64,000 nt of DNA from Strongylocentrotus purpuratus (lineage: Eukaryota; Echinodermata; Echinoidea; Camarodonta; Strongylocentrotidae), in the NCBI RefSeq assembly GCF_000002235.5, contig NW_022145611.1:434001-498000 (forward strand), in the 5' to 3' direction. A program made the position numbers and the translations under genes. The notes beneath the pieces are model-generated. The model worked only from the letters and a program-made list of their open reading frames with translations. It had not been told where the DNA came from and did no database searches. This document shows positions 10,585 through 21,656 of this stretch, one piece after another (the stretch's first letter is position 1; each line of letters begins with the position of its first letter).

Positions 10585-11814
10585 TTATGTGTCAACCTGT
10601 GGCCAAGGATTCATTTTGTGGCATTTCTTGTGTGCCAATTTGCCATTCAGGAGAAGTTGGTGGGCAACCTGATCTGCAGTAACATTAGAATGGGGTGTAG
10701 ACTTCTTGGGATCGTTGCTGATTTTCTTAATGGTAGACCAAGCTCTCTTACTGTTGTGCGTCATATCAACACCCTCAATGAAATCTTGCCAAGACTTCCT
10801 CCGTTCCTCTGATATTGTTGCCATGAAGAGCTCACCTGCACTCAAGGTTTCCTCTGAAAAGGGGTCTTCCTTGTAGAGTTTTATGTACTCCTTGTACATC
10901 AAGGCACTTTCAGCTGATAATCCAGGTATGTAGTTTTCCCTACATCCACGTGGAATGTGCTTCCTGGATATCTCCTGTACAGTCCGGACGAATTGGTCGT
11001 AGTTTGCCGGGACTGGGTCAACATCAGATAGAGCTTCATCCAGATCGATGGCGAATTTCTCCCAGTCAGCTTTACGAAAATTGAAATGGCGTTGTAGGGG
11101 AACTCTCTGAGGTACCACAGCAGCAGTAATGTCAACGATTATTGGTCTGTGTTGTGAATGTGGTATTGGCTCTAGGACTCGTTTCTTGGTTTGGCATGAT
11201 ATTTGTTCACTTGTAAAGGATAGGTCTGGATTATAACCTTTCTTCCATCGACAGCTATTGAAGGAATGGGGGAGCTTAGCATCATGGATTAGGTCAAGAT
11301 GGTGTGCCTCTGCCCAGGCCTCATCAAGGTCACCATCCTCATTTGTTTCTTCGTATCCCCACGAGGTGCTACGGCTGTTAAAATCTCCAATAATAACATT
11401 TACAAAGTCATAGTCGAAAGATTGAGGTTCAGTAAAGGCAAATGTAGATCCCGGCGGTTTATAAACAGAAGTGACTGATAGTTTCCCCATGTTGACAGCA
11501 AGGACTTCTATGTTATCCTCTTCAGTCAGTGAGGTTTGGTCGATGATCATATCTTTCCTAACAAAGATAGCACTTCCATATTTCTCATGTGGCCTCTCTA
11601 TAGCCAACTTCATTCCAGGAATCCTCGGTCGAATGTATTGGTGGCCTCTGTGGGTCTCTTGTAGACATAATGCTACACAGTCCTTCTCTTTGCAGAGCTT
11701 TCCAATGAGTTGTTGTTTCGCTGATGAAAACCCCTCAGTGTTGATAGACATCACTGTTACCGTCCGTCCTGAAGAGGATGCATGCTTCCGGCGACAATCA
11801 GTGGGAGCCATCAT
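10585..11814 (-). pseudogene. LINE endonuclease domain
   Basis: 409 open codons from an ATG at 11814. Endonuclease/exonuclease/phosphatase fold motifs occur in order: MSINTEGF near the start, LQETH, GSAIFVRKD, IGDFNSRS and SQHRPIIVDI. The segment after it links to the RT. It ends in TAA at 10585-10587, in the same frame as the RT piece that begins at 10572, so a single nonsense mutation separates endonuclease and RT. It is the best preserved part of the element. Confidence 0.88.
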
Positions 11815-12179
11815 TAGGTAGTATTTACTTGCTGGTAAGAGTAGATGAGATGGATGGATGATGGTGGTGGCAGAATTAGCTCAGGATGATGTCCAGTTTC
11901 CAGCCCTGCGACGTGGACGCTTAGATAAGTAGACAATCAGCAGAGTCTTCTATTGTGATGTCACACTCAGCTCAGCAGTGGTGTAAGATAAGTAGACAGT
12001 CCATGCACAGACGTCACACTGATGAAAAGTGCGCGCAATGCGCTGTACTGTTGCTATGCGTATGTGTAACGGGTGCTTCTCCGCGTAAATATTCAAAACA
12101 AATATCCAAGAATACGCGAAGAAAAACAAATTTGAAAAAATTAAATCCTATAAAAAGTGCAAAGTTTTAGAATGATTAG

Positions 12180-13900
12180 CTATAATATTAGGTCCATCGA
12201 TGAAAAAAAAATCCAGATTTTCTCAAAATCGCCTTCCAAGTGTTGTTATCTGTAGTCCGATGTAAGTTATAATGCTTATCGTGTGCTCAAACCCGAGTTA
12301 CGCCTGAAATTTTGGGAGTCCACGGAAAACACGTCCTTCCCACCCCATCCCTAGGCAAATATTTGAAGAACTGTATATTCATTAACATATCTTAAATTCT
12401 CTTCAAATAAGTCGATGTTGAGCTTCAAAGAATTCATCTGGCTAAATAAAAAAGCACTCCTGATGTGACAATGCTGCAATATATTTTTTTCTGTTGTTGT
12501 AAAAACAGCAAGATTGAATAATTTATATGTATATTACTAGTAACAAGAGGATGCAAGCAACAACAAAAACATTAACAAAATCTTATAGAAACAGACACAT
12601 AATGCAGGGACAGCAAAACTAATAAAGTTTTTAGAGGATCACAGCAAACTAAATAATGCACAATGTTAATTTTCCAAATAAGTAAGTCAATTCCCGAGTA
12701 AGAATCAATATTTTTCATTAGTACACAATGACACACTGCATTATACTTCTCTTTAATGTGAATTTTGTGATACTCCATAATGGGCCTATTCCAAAGCAAT
12801 TTTTTAGCTGCAACTCTGAGTAGAATGTAAAAGTCACACAATTCATTATAATTAAAATATCACATCAAATTTACACACAAATCTTTTGTACGTGTTAACC
12901 ACATTTTATCATATTTTTATCATCAAAAAGAAAATATATCATACAAGACAATTTCTGTCCTATCCAATTTTGGCTCTTAGTGACAGAATTACACACTTCA
13001 AATAAGAATGACAGAGAAAGGAAAAATTAAGTCTTCGCTATAATAGAAATGGAGGTTAGTAATAATGCATATTCTGAAAATAAAAGAAGGAATCACAGAA
13101 GGGCCTTAATAACTTGAAGAAACATCATAATCGTTAATGCCCTACTGGCTCTCAGCAGATGAGATATTGAGAAAGAGGACTGCATTCAAATCAAATGAGA
13201 AGGTCACCTTCAATGGTAATAATTCCTGTCATGGTCCATGAATTGAGAGGGGGTTGCAACAAGGTTTACACAATAAAACACAAAAAGCAAAATAATATAA
13301 ATCTAGCAATACAATAGATTTGATCATAAATTTCATGCTGCAATGCTGAACACATGCATGCACAGCTATGCAGTTATATCCACCAATGGTATAAATAAAA
13401 TTGCAAATTATATTGCTCTAATCTGAATTTAAACATTAGCATATACTTGATGAAATTGTTCAATATACAATGTTAACATTTGACTAAAACACATCTAACA
13501 TACAATCCTAAAATAGATAAAACAACACTTGATTGTTTGAGGTTCTATTTCTTTACAGCCATTCCTTCTATATATCAGTAAGTAATATCTATGAAAAATA
13601 CTTCAAATGTAATATTTTAAGTCACACAGCACAGTTAGCATCCCCAAATTACAAGACAATTATTGAAATAATAAATAACATTCAACTTATATCATATATA
13701 ATTAATTTTCTTGTAAACAAGACAAATAGGACTGCATCTCCTATACGCCTCTGCCCTAAAATCAGTATAGGAAAAGGATGATATTATTCATGACATATCA
13801 CAATGACAAAAAACCTGTAATCAAATGTCAACCGGCAACTACGGTATGATCTTGACCTGATAACCCAAATGTAATTGGATCCATTATAGAAAGTGTAATG
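12180..13900. other. SYNE1-like: Intron sequence without recognised features
   Basis: AT-rich sequence between the LINE and the RT relic. I found no exon with plausible splice sites, no long repeat and no RNA gene. Confidence 0.6.
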
Positions 13901-13904
13901 TTAT

Positions 13905-14465
13905 TTAGTTGTGTTGTCTGGTACGGGAGATGTAGAAAGAAAGACTTCAGCAAGCTCCAGAGAATCAACAAACAAGCAGGGAAGATCACGACCTAAATTC
14001 AAAATCTAAATGAAGCATGCAAATCCAAAATAATTCTAGAGGTAAGACAAATTATGAAAAACAAAAACCATCCACTCTTTCCAAACTATGTTTTTACGCG
14101 TTCTGGGAAACAACTTCGTTCAATGAATTGTCGCACTCAACGTTTTCTAAATTCTTTTGTTCCTTTCTCGATCCGCAAATACAATCAAAATGCTACCTGA
14201 ATTTTAAGTTCTTCTTTATTTCTGTAATTTCATTATGTAACCTTTCCGGGCAATCCCGTTCACTCGAACAGTTTAAAATAATTCACTTATTTTGTTTTAT
14301 AATAACATAAGAAAATTTCTGTATAGCAATATTCTGAAAAATTTCTCTATCAAGGTATATGATATATTGTGTATGTAAACTTATTTTGATTCTTTGTACA
14401 TTTGTAAAATGTGAGCAAAACAAATTTCCAATATTGGACAATAAATTGAAATTGAAATATGAAAT
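13905..14465 (+). mobile_element. CR1/L2-like LINE relic
   Basis: At about 13910-13996 the plus strand reads CVVWYGRCRKKDFSK followed by LQRINKQAGKITT, resembling the region after the RT domain in CR1/L2-type LINEs (WYG...LQRI...A.KI). At 14440-14462 it ends AATAAATTGAAATTGAAAT, a short-repeat LINE tail. The roughly 450 bp between would be 3' UTR. Very decayed. Confidence 0.5.
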
Positions 14466-14830
14466 CGTCTTCTTATAGTCATACTGTCACCACGTTTGAA
14501 AGCAAATAGCTTTCTTGCTTAACTGTCCACAGGAGAAGAGGAGCTGATGAAGAACAAACCCTCACAAAAAATGATTTTTGTTTTAATTATTAATAATTAT
14601 TCTTTTTACAGAACATTCATGAAATATTGAACATCCTAAAAATCTACAAATAAATTTTTCACAAATGTGCCTTTATCCATGTTTTTCCCAATTTTCTTGA
14701 GTTCTAGTCCAACGACTTCTGCCTCATTTTGTTGTGACAGGTCACATATTTATCACTACACTGATTTGGTTCTGAAGCAGTGATGTATTGAAAATATGAT
14801 ATGCACTGACAGTAACACAAAATACTTTAC

Positions 14831-15142
14831 CCTTAGTTTAGTAGTCTGGACCTGCAGTGATTCCACTGTGCCCATGATGACATTCCCCCTGCTGAGGGCA
14901 TATTCTGCCTTGCAAAGCGCTTGCTGGACAACGGTCAGTGTTTCTTGGTAGAGTGACCATTGCTCTAGGGCAGTAACCTGGTCAGCCTTCAGGTGCTTGA
15001 CCAGACGTTGAAGGGCAGACTGGCGATTGACCAATGGCTGGAGAGTTTGCTTGATGGACTCCTGGTCTGAGGTAAGTGAATGGGCAGTGGCCTTGAGTTG
15101 ATGAAGGTCACTGGATTTGCTCTTGATGTGCTCCTCAATTGC
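14831..15142 (-). CDS. SYNE1-like: Nesprin exon, long spectrin-repeat exon
   Basis: 104 codons, phase 0 at both ends; acceptor ATTACAG and donor AGG|GTAAAG. It begins AIEEHIKSKSSDLHQLKA, passes ALEQWSLYQETLTVVQQAL and ends VQTTKLR, leading to EVQAELK in the 7705-7838 exon about 7 kb downstream. I extended it upstream of the first ATG (15034) to the splice acceptor because the frame stays open and continues the helix. Confidence 0.9.
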
Positions 15143-15275
15143 CTGTAATTTCAGTAAATGACAAAACTATTTACAATCAGGCATGATATTAACTTCCAGA
15201 AAAAGAGGAAAACATTAACAAGGGATGCATGGAAAATGGTCAACTCAAACTCTGCTATGATACATTGGAAGCATT

Positions 15276-15474
15276 ATCATCATTTTAATCATCACCATCA
15301 CAATGATCGTCATCCTCATCACTATCATCATCACCATCACCATTAACATCATCATTACCATTATCATTATTATCACCATAAACATCATCATCATCATCAC
15401 TGTCATCATCTTCATCATCGTCATTATCAACATTATTATTGTTACTACTACTACTACTACTACTATCACTAGGG
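15276..15474. repeat. Imperfect (ATC)n trinucleotide tract
   Basis: About 200 bp of ATC/ATT trinucleotides on the plus strand with scattered interruptions, ending in (CTA)n at 15448-15467. It lies between two nesprin exons, within 50 bp of the donor of the 15524-15709 exon. Confidence 0.85.
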
Positions 15475-15523
15475 CGCTGACGACGACTAAGACAGGTAAA
15501 CAGGTTAAAGTATGTATACTGAC

Positions 15524-15709
15524 CTGACAGATACGAAGTGCCTCTTTGACGCTAGCCTCTCGACCAATGGGCCCATCAAACAGTTTGACCTTATCCTCCT
15601 GTTCCTTCAGAGTATTATTGGTATCAGAGACCTGTTTACTGAAGGACTTCCAGCGCTGAAGGAGGAGTTCCAGAACTTTTGTCTCTTCTCCAACTCTCCC
15701 ATTTAACGC
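15524..15709 (-). CDS. SYNE1-like: Nesprin exon, spectrin-repeat rod
   Basis: 62 codons, phase 0 at both ends; acceptor GTTACAG, donor CAG|GTCAGT. It begins ALNGRVGEETKVLELLLQRWKS within one spectrin-repeat helix and ends VKEALRICQ, joining AIEEHIK. The frame happens to stay open into the intron through the ATC repeat. Confidence 0.9.
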
Positions 15710-15814
15710 CTGTAACATCAATACACATTTGTTAGCATGGTCTTAGATTAAATGGAATGATCCTCTACACAGGTGTTTTGTACACTTTTCTGTTCATTCA
15801 TATATTCATTCATT

Positions 15815-15867
15815 CATTCATATTCAGCACAGCTGAATATTTTTTGTATAAAAGCTGCGCTATATAA

Positions 15868-15904
<37 letters not shown>

Positions 15905-15905
15905 C
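15815..15905 (+). mobile_element. SINE-type tail with (ATT)n
   Basis: GCTGCGCTATATAAATTTATTATTATT... is the classic 3' end of tRNA-derived SINEs in invertebrates, followed by about 30 bp of ATT repeats. No tRNA-like head is visible. Confidence 0.45.
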
Positions 15906-16240
15906 AGTATTAATTTTTTTACTCTGGATTGCCAGTTAGAAGACTTATACTATAATTATATCTTGTTTATGAGTTGTATCTCCCTTCAACTTTTTTTCAT
16001 GAATGATATGACTTGCTCCTGCATAATACAGAGTATTACAGTTATACAACAATCAATCAAACATTCAAAATTAACTTGAAAAGTGACAAGGCATTCAAGT
16101 CGGAAGACAGAACCAGAACAATCTATTTCTCTAAGAGGAATCAATCAATTGTAAAAGTGTAATAGTGTGATATGTGGCATTGTTGAGGATGAGGCAAAGA
16201 CAGGGAAAAAAATATTTGAATAAGGAATTGATCACTATAC

Positions 16241-16387
16241 CTGCCACCTCTGATTCATAGTACCAAGTTTTTCAGCAAAGTCTGTCTTGTCTCCTCTCCG
16301 ACTCTCAATGTCTTGGCTCATTTGAAGAATGGACTGGTTGACAAACTCCACCGTTAGCAGATGACATGACAAGTCTACCTTATAACC
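16241..16387 (-). CDS. SYNE1-like: Nesprin exon with conserved GYKVDLS segment
   Basis: 49 codons, phase 0 at both ends; acceptor TCTTCCACAG, donor CAG|GTATAG. It begins GYKVDLSCHLLTVEFVNQS and ends DKTDFAEKLGTMNQRWQ. Both segments are, as I recall, among the best conserved parts of vertebrate nesprins. This exon is one of the strongest supports for the gene identity. Confidence 0.92.
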
Positions 16388-16716
16388 CTGTGGAAGATAC
16401 CAAATCAAGAGATTAACCCTGACATTAACTTGGTTTTGCTTAAAGTAGAACATGATAGAAACAAAATAGTGAAATTTTGAGCATTATAATACACTAAACT
16501 GGTTAAAGCAGCTTTTTTTTCTCTGTTACTGGTAGGACTAAAAAAGCAGAAAATTTGAATACATTCATAGATATTTATATTTATATAGCGCCTTTACATA
16601 AACATGCTCAAAGAGCATTGTTTTTAAAACACAAGGTATGAATCAAAGTGAAAATTATATTTGCTGTATGTTCTACAAGATTTGCGGAAGTTAGAATCAA
16701 TGTAGGGGTCACATAC

Positions 16717-16854
16717 CTTATATACTTGTAGGGTATCTTTCACATCACCACTGCTTATATATACTTTATGGTTGTATGAATCTAAAGCTGACTCCAGGCT
16801 ATCCATCCATAGCATTAATTCATTCAATGCTTGTCTTGAGGGAAGCAGCTCCAT
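16717..16854 (-). CDS. SYNE1-like: Nesprin exon, spectrin-repeat helix
   Basis: 46 codons, phase 0 at both ends; acceptor TTGTTTTAG, donor AAG|GTATGT. It begins MELLPSRQALNELMLWMDS with a spectrin-type Trp and ends VKDTLQVYK, which joins GYKVDLS. The first Met is internal to the protein, not a start. Confidence 0.9.
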
Positions 16855-17627
16855 CTAAAACAACAAAATGAAACAACACATATAGATCAGGTCTGAAAGA
16901 AGTACTGTAAAACCACAAGCTTTTATTTATTTTGTGAGTGGTACATATTCCCAAATTTTCTTGCCCCCAAATACTTGGATCTCAAGTAACATTACACTGA
17001 AATTTAGAAATTTTTCAAAGTTTCCTGCTATGAATAAAGTTGTTATTTAGAATTCACAAAAGCCTTTGGGTTTTACACAAGTTCTTCACCTCAACCATCT
17101 AGATTCAGCAATCAACACAACTGATCATCTCTATACATATCTTTCTTTCAAGATCAAGATGTACCTAATCGTATTAAAGGCATTGCAATCAATAGAATCA
17201 ATCACTTATTAGAATGAATTCACCTAGTGAGATTTAGTTGTTGAAAAGCCAGAAACAGTTTAATTTTCAAGATAATTTGAAAATGATATACCGTAAATCT
17301 TCGTGAATAAGACACACTTTTTTATACACAGGTACAAACATTTATGCCCCTCCACTGCGCCTCGCAGTTAAATAAAAGTCCTTCCTGCATGTTTTTTGTT
17401 AACACGGACCTGGCTTGCTGCCGACAGGGTCGGCAAAAAAAAAAAAAAGCGTGCGTCTTATACACAGAGACTTACAGTAATAGAATTCCAATGTATGTCT
17501 AAATAAAGCCCTTGGTAATGACAGGGCTGTAACATAAACACAAAATTAAGGGGAGCTTGTCTGATGAGATAAGTAAACTTGAGATTGATGTATTGTCTTG
17601 AAGGAGATGAGGTAGTCCGAAACCAAC

Positions 17628-17816
17628 CTGAGATTGGTGTAAGTCTTCTTGGAGCTGAGGTAGTTCATTTTGAATGTCTGTCCAATGAGACTCGATGCTT
17701 GATAGCTTCTCCCTGATAGGAGAGGTGTTCAGCTGCTTCAACTTCAACAAATGGTTGCCATGGGTACATGTTGATACCTTCTGTGGTGTGTGAATTTCTA
17801 TGTCTTTTTGCAGTTT
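17628..17816 (-). CDS. SYNE1-like: Nesprin exon, spectrin-repeat rod
   Basis: 63 codons, phase 0 at both ends; acceptor AATTTCCAG, donor CAG|GTTGGT. It begins KLQKDIEIHTPQKVS and contains SSIESHWTDIQNELPQL, ending HQSQ before MELLPSR. Typical helix B/C of a spectrin repeat. Confidence 0.9.
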
Positions 17817-18156
17817 CTGGAAATTTGAAATAATGTACATGATTATATTTCACATAATACTACACAAGTAATATTCATGTTGCAATGTTATACTTGCTTC
17901 AGCTAAACAATTAATCATATTCGATCAACATGAACCATCACTATTCACTGTAATCTTTGCCATAAGCAAAATATCAAAATCCTTTAGATGTATATAAGAA
18001 ATTCCTTGAACTCCCATACAACACCAAATACATACCTTTACATGTACTTTCTATCATTTTACATACTTTACCTTACCTATTTCTTATATTTACTACTCTT
18101 TATCCAAATCTACTTATTTTTTCATATACATGTACATGAACTACATGAACTAGCAG

Positions 18157-19021
18157 CAGAGATGCCGACCCTATAGGATGGCTGTCAGTAACATTTACCA
18201 CATTTGTCCGTAACAAATGGGGGTCTTTCTGTAACGCAAAACACCGCAGCATAATTTTCGCGGGAAATGTACACAAACACCCAATCACTCTTAGGATCTA
18301 CTGCATTTCGAACCTACCATTTTTAAGTCCAAAATAAAGATGTGCATAAAAACGTTTTTTTTTAATCTGTTTGCAGTCAAAGGATCTCCTCCTTGGATAC
18401 TTGTTCTTTTGAGTGAATCCATGATAGTATTCAGGAAGAAAACACCTTGTTCAAACGTCGAACGGCAAATTCAAATCCACAGTCAAATGGCAGAACTCGT
18501 ATCCTACACACGCACAGGTACACTCACCAGTACCACAGACACACCAGCCCAGGCCGCTAGGCCCGGCGTTCATGAACAACAACACACCGTATACCGCACT
18601 TGCAATGCGCCCAAATGCGCCCGCTGAATCACTGAAGTCTTCGCTACTATACTTTGAATGGGTATTGCGAGCGCCGCGCGCACGATCATCCACCACCATG
18701 CTCCCCCCAAAATGCACGACCGCACGTAGTATACTACTAGTATCAAAACAGTAATGACGGTGGCCGGAATTAAACAAGATGGCGGCGGACGGACCATGTG
18801 CGCGAAAGTGCCTATCCAGTGTAGTCAAATTCAGTGAACTTATGAGTAATTGCGTGCGACATGCAGCGCTGTGTACGGAGGCTATGTGATAAGGCGGCAT
18901 TCGCTATAATGTACTTTTATTTATCGTTTCCCCATAGCCTTTTGATTGTTTACCGTAACGCCGTAACAAGAGCATTAAAACCGTAACAAATACGGCGAAA
19001 CCGTAACAGTTGGCATCTCTG
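18157..19021. mobile_element. DNA transposon-like element with 6-bp TSD (TAGCAG)
   Basis: The ends CAGAGATGCCGACC (18157) and GTTGGCATCTCTG (to 19021) are inverted copies and are flanked on both sides by TAGCAG (18151-18156 and 19022-19027). The interior carries repeated CCGTAACA motifs near the right end and a CpG-rich centre including AAGATGGCGGC (about 18776-18786), an exact YY1-type motif. No transposase was recognised. The ends match the element at 31022-31450. Confidence 0.8.
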
Positions 19022-19086
19022 TAGCAGGATGGACATGCTATGCAGAAAAATATATCGATCATCCTTGTTTCACACCTGCTGAGTCT

Positions 19087-19200
19087 ATACAATGTTAAAT
19101 GAATGAGAGATTGAGTGTTATATTTACAGAGAATTCTTTCAGTTGCTCTGAAATGGGCATGTGAACATGAATTTTATTCTTCAATGTGGTCATGTCATTA
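19087..19200 (-). pseudogene. Tandem copy of the 3' end of the next nesprin exon
   Basis: These 114 bp align without gaps to 19201-19314 (intron start, donor and last 24 codons of the 19242-19559 exon). On the minus strand the copy keeps an open frame for 24 codons, including PISEQLKEFS against PISEQLEEFS in the real exon, and a GTAAAT donor at 19122-19127. It has no obvious acceptor, and the flanking frame closes, so it is probably not used. Confidence 0.75.
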
Positions 19201-19241
19201 ATACAATGTCAAATGAATGAGAGATCGAGTGTTATACTTAC

Positions 19242-19559
19242 AGAGAATTCTTCCAGTTGCTCCGAGATGGGTTTTTGAGTGTGATCCTTATCCTTCAAAG
19301 AAGCCATGTGATCGGTAACATGTCTCAGCCATGGTATGAGCTCTATGGACTCCTGCTCAAACATTCTCCATTCCTTTAAAAGAGCGGTCCAAGAGGATAG
19401 GTCATGCCTGACCCGCTGGTTGACTGATGACCACTGGTCACGGAGTAAAGCCAGTTGCTTCTCTAGTTGTGGTGATGTGAGGTTTCGAAGTAGAGCCTGG
19501 GCGCCGGAGTCTACCTGACGTAGTGATGATTGTCTCCCCTCAAGCAGTCCCTCCATTGC
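19242..19559 (-). CDS. SYNE1-like: Nesprin exon, longest in the window
   Basis: 106 codons, phase 0 at both ends; acceptor CTTACCAG, donor TCT|GTAAGT. It begins AMEGLLEGRQSSLRQVDSG and includes LRDQWSSVNQRVRHDLSSW and KEWRMFEQESIELIPWLRH, the Trp-containing helices of two neighbouring repeats. It ends PISEQLEEFS and joins KLQKDIE. Its 3' end is duplicated just downstream (19087-19200). Confidence 0.92.
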
Positions 19560-19839
19560 CTGGTAAGAAGAATAACTTTGATCAAAGCTTGTTCGCAATC
19601 ACTTTGTGAGAAAAATAATGAAGAAAAGCACAAATCTGCCAGAGAGCAGTACATTGCTCTATTGTAGCAGAATTGAGGTTAGAACTTAGACCTAAACTGT
19701 AGAGGGCTATACTATATCGCGATGGTTCTGTCCATGCATATGTCTGTGAAAGTGCATTTTGTACGGTGGTCAGTGATGAGCTGCAGTGAAAAGTTATACT
19801 TTGTTCCTAGGCGGTTTTTTTTCTTTCTGTCGCCTTCAA

Positions 19840-20240
19840 ATTCAGTGTTCAAGTTCAAGTTCAAGTTCAAATAAGGTTTTATTCATTACTTGTCAACAAG
19901 TCCGAAGACTAAAAATGCAAGTTTACATCAATATAAAAAGCATTCAAAAACATAAAGATAACATAGCAAATGAGGACAAATATATAACAATGAATACATT
20001 TTTAAGTTAAAACATTAAAGTAGTAATAAAAAAAAATAAATAAAAAAAAAAAGATTTAAAAAAAAATACAAGATATAAAATATTGCTAGCAAAAATGAAT
20101 AAATGTTGACATATAAACAAATAAAATGTATACAGATACTTGAATTCAATTAACTGTAACATTGGAAAAATTGTAATTAAGTTATGAGTATTGAGTATTG
20201 AGTATTAAAAAGTATTAAAAAGTATTAAAAAGTATTACAA
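19840..20240 (-). mobile_element. LINE 3' end fragment with (TTCAAG)n tail
   Basis: TTCAAGTTCAAGTTCAAGTTCAAATAAGG at 19850-19876 is, on the minus strand, a CCTTATTTGAA(CTTGAA)n tail of a CR1/L2-type LINE. The AT-rich stretch to about 20240, with AGTATTAAAA repeats at 20178-20236, has no coding frame. Confidence 0.5.
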
Positions 20241-21175
20241 TTGGAGTCTTGGCAGTGTGCTAATCACAAGCGTGATATGTGTAAATGTTACATATTAATT
20301 TTATCTTCTCTCAAGTAATTTATTTAATCTGATAGGAAGAATATGTTAGTAATCCACATTGCACAATAGATTTTTGTGAGAAACCCACTGAAGGATTTAT
20401 GAGAACAATGACTGGGTTCGAGAGAGACTGCTTGGCAGTGTGCTATCAAGGAAGAGCGCAGTTACGGGACAATACTTTTTACACAGGTTGAGTTCACATC
20501 CTCGATGGATTTCCTTGCAATGCATGTAGCTTTTCTCCAAGTACCGGTAAGCACATTTGAAATTTTTCATACATTTTTATGCTTCAGTGATATGTTTGGT
20601 CGATGTCAAATAAGAATTTTGCTATTTTTGTTTTTGCTTCTAAATGGAATGATATCTGAAGACCAGTACACATATTTTATCAGCTAATTTGGGACTCCTG
20701 TGACAGAAATAAAGGCTTGTTCAGATATGCCGTAGTAAACCGCTGCAACAAAAACCCTGATGCGCTTTTCTTTACGTGTAAATGAATGGCAAGTGCAAAG
20801 GTCATGTGAAGAAATGTGAAGCCTATTACACTTTGTGTCATCACATTGCAACAAAGCCTTTAATAGCAATGACCAAATATGTCAATGGTAGATATCTAAT
20901 GTGGGTATTGTTTGACATTTAACACCATGCACTTATCAATCCACTTCTGAATACCAGACACAAAATTTGTTTTTAACGTTCATAATTTTAGGATATAGCT
21001 TTTAATTTTCTCATCCCCAGTCAAACCAACAACACCAACATCATACTGTCAACAGACCAAACAAGAAATTACAAAAAACACATGTAGTGATGAGTTTGGT
21101 TCTCAATTGGTTTGACGGTCGGTGTGACTGGGATATAAAACTGTGTGTATGTTTTCTTGCAATATGGAACATTAC

Positions 21176-21478
21176 CTGATATTTATGAATGGCTTTCTGT
21201 ACGTTATCCTGCGTAGCATCATTGATTCCACTAGGTACCTGAGCCTCGACATGACCCAGCCAGCTACTCAGCTCCCTTAGACTGGCCTGTAGGTCACGCC
21301 AATCACTGACCAATGCCTCTAAGGTCTGGCCTCGCTCTGTAGCCTGAGCCATGATGGCTTGGCTACGACGATCAAGCTCTGACCGTTGGGCATGAAAGAG
21401 TTGCTGAGTGAATGGGTCAGCTTTCTGGGCAATGGATTCTATGAGGATGTGATGGGTGTCCAGGTCACTGAAGAACTC
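21176..21478 (-). CDS. SYNE1-like: Nesprin exon, spectrin-repeat rod
   Basis: 101 codons, phase 0 at both ends; acceptor TTGATGTAG, donor CAG|GTAATG. It begins EFFSDLDTHHILIESIAQK, continues through AQRSELDRRSQAIM and SDWRDLQASLRELSSWL, and ends AIHKYQ. I extended it 42 codons upstream of its first internal ATG to the acceptor, because the frame is open and follows QLQKHK of the preceding exon naturally. Confidence 0.92.
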
Positions 21479-21656
21479 CTACATCAATGTATCAACCAAT
21501 CAATCAATCAATCAAGCAGTATTTGGCCAGGTACTTTTTCTACAACATTCGGTCATCTTGATAATGCTGAGTAAACCGAATCTACATGTACGTCAATATC
21601 ATATGTCTATCATTCTCCAATTAAACTAGATGGAACTTCGACTGCGCGCAGTCGAA

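Larger units (their letters stand above)
8850..12110 (-). mobile_element. Jockey-like non-LTR retrotransposon, decayed
   Basis: A minus-strand LINE with an apurinic-type endonuclease, reverse transcriptase and a C-terminal Cys/His motif in the usual order. The 3' limit is set where the ACGAAAGAAGAAT motif follows the last ORF piece (about 8862-8876). The 5' limit is uncertain (about 11900-12170). The coding region is broken by an in-frame TAA at 10585-10587, a frameshift with probable small deletion near 10205, an in-frame TAG near 9651 and a further shift between 9265 and 9080, so it cannot be active. It lies in the nesprin intron 7839-14830 in the same orientation as the gene. Confidence 0.85.

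Noticed and set aside
10103..10812. Two long plus-strand open frames (189 and 199 residues)
   Set aside because: Antisense shadows of the LINE endonuclease/RT coding sequence.
15158..15346. His-rich plus-strand frame
   Set aside because: Translation of the ATC trinucleotide repeat.
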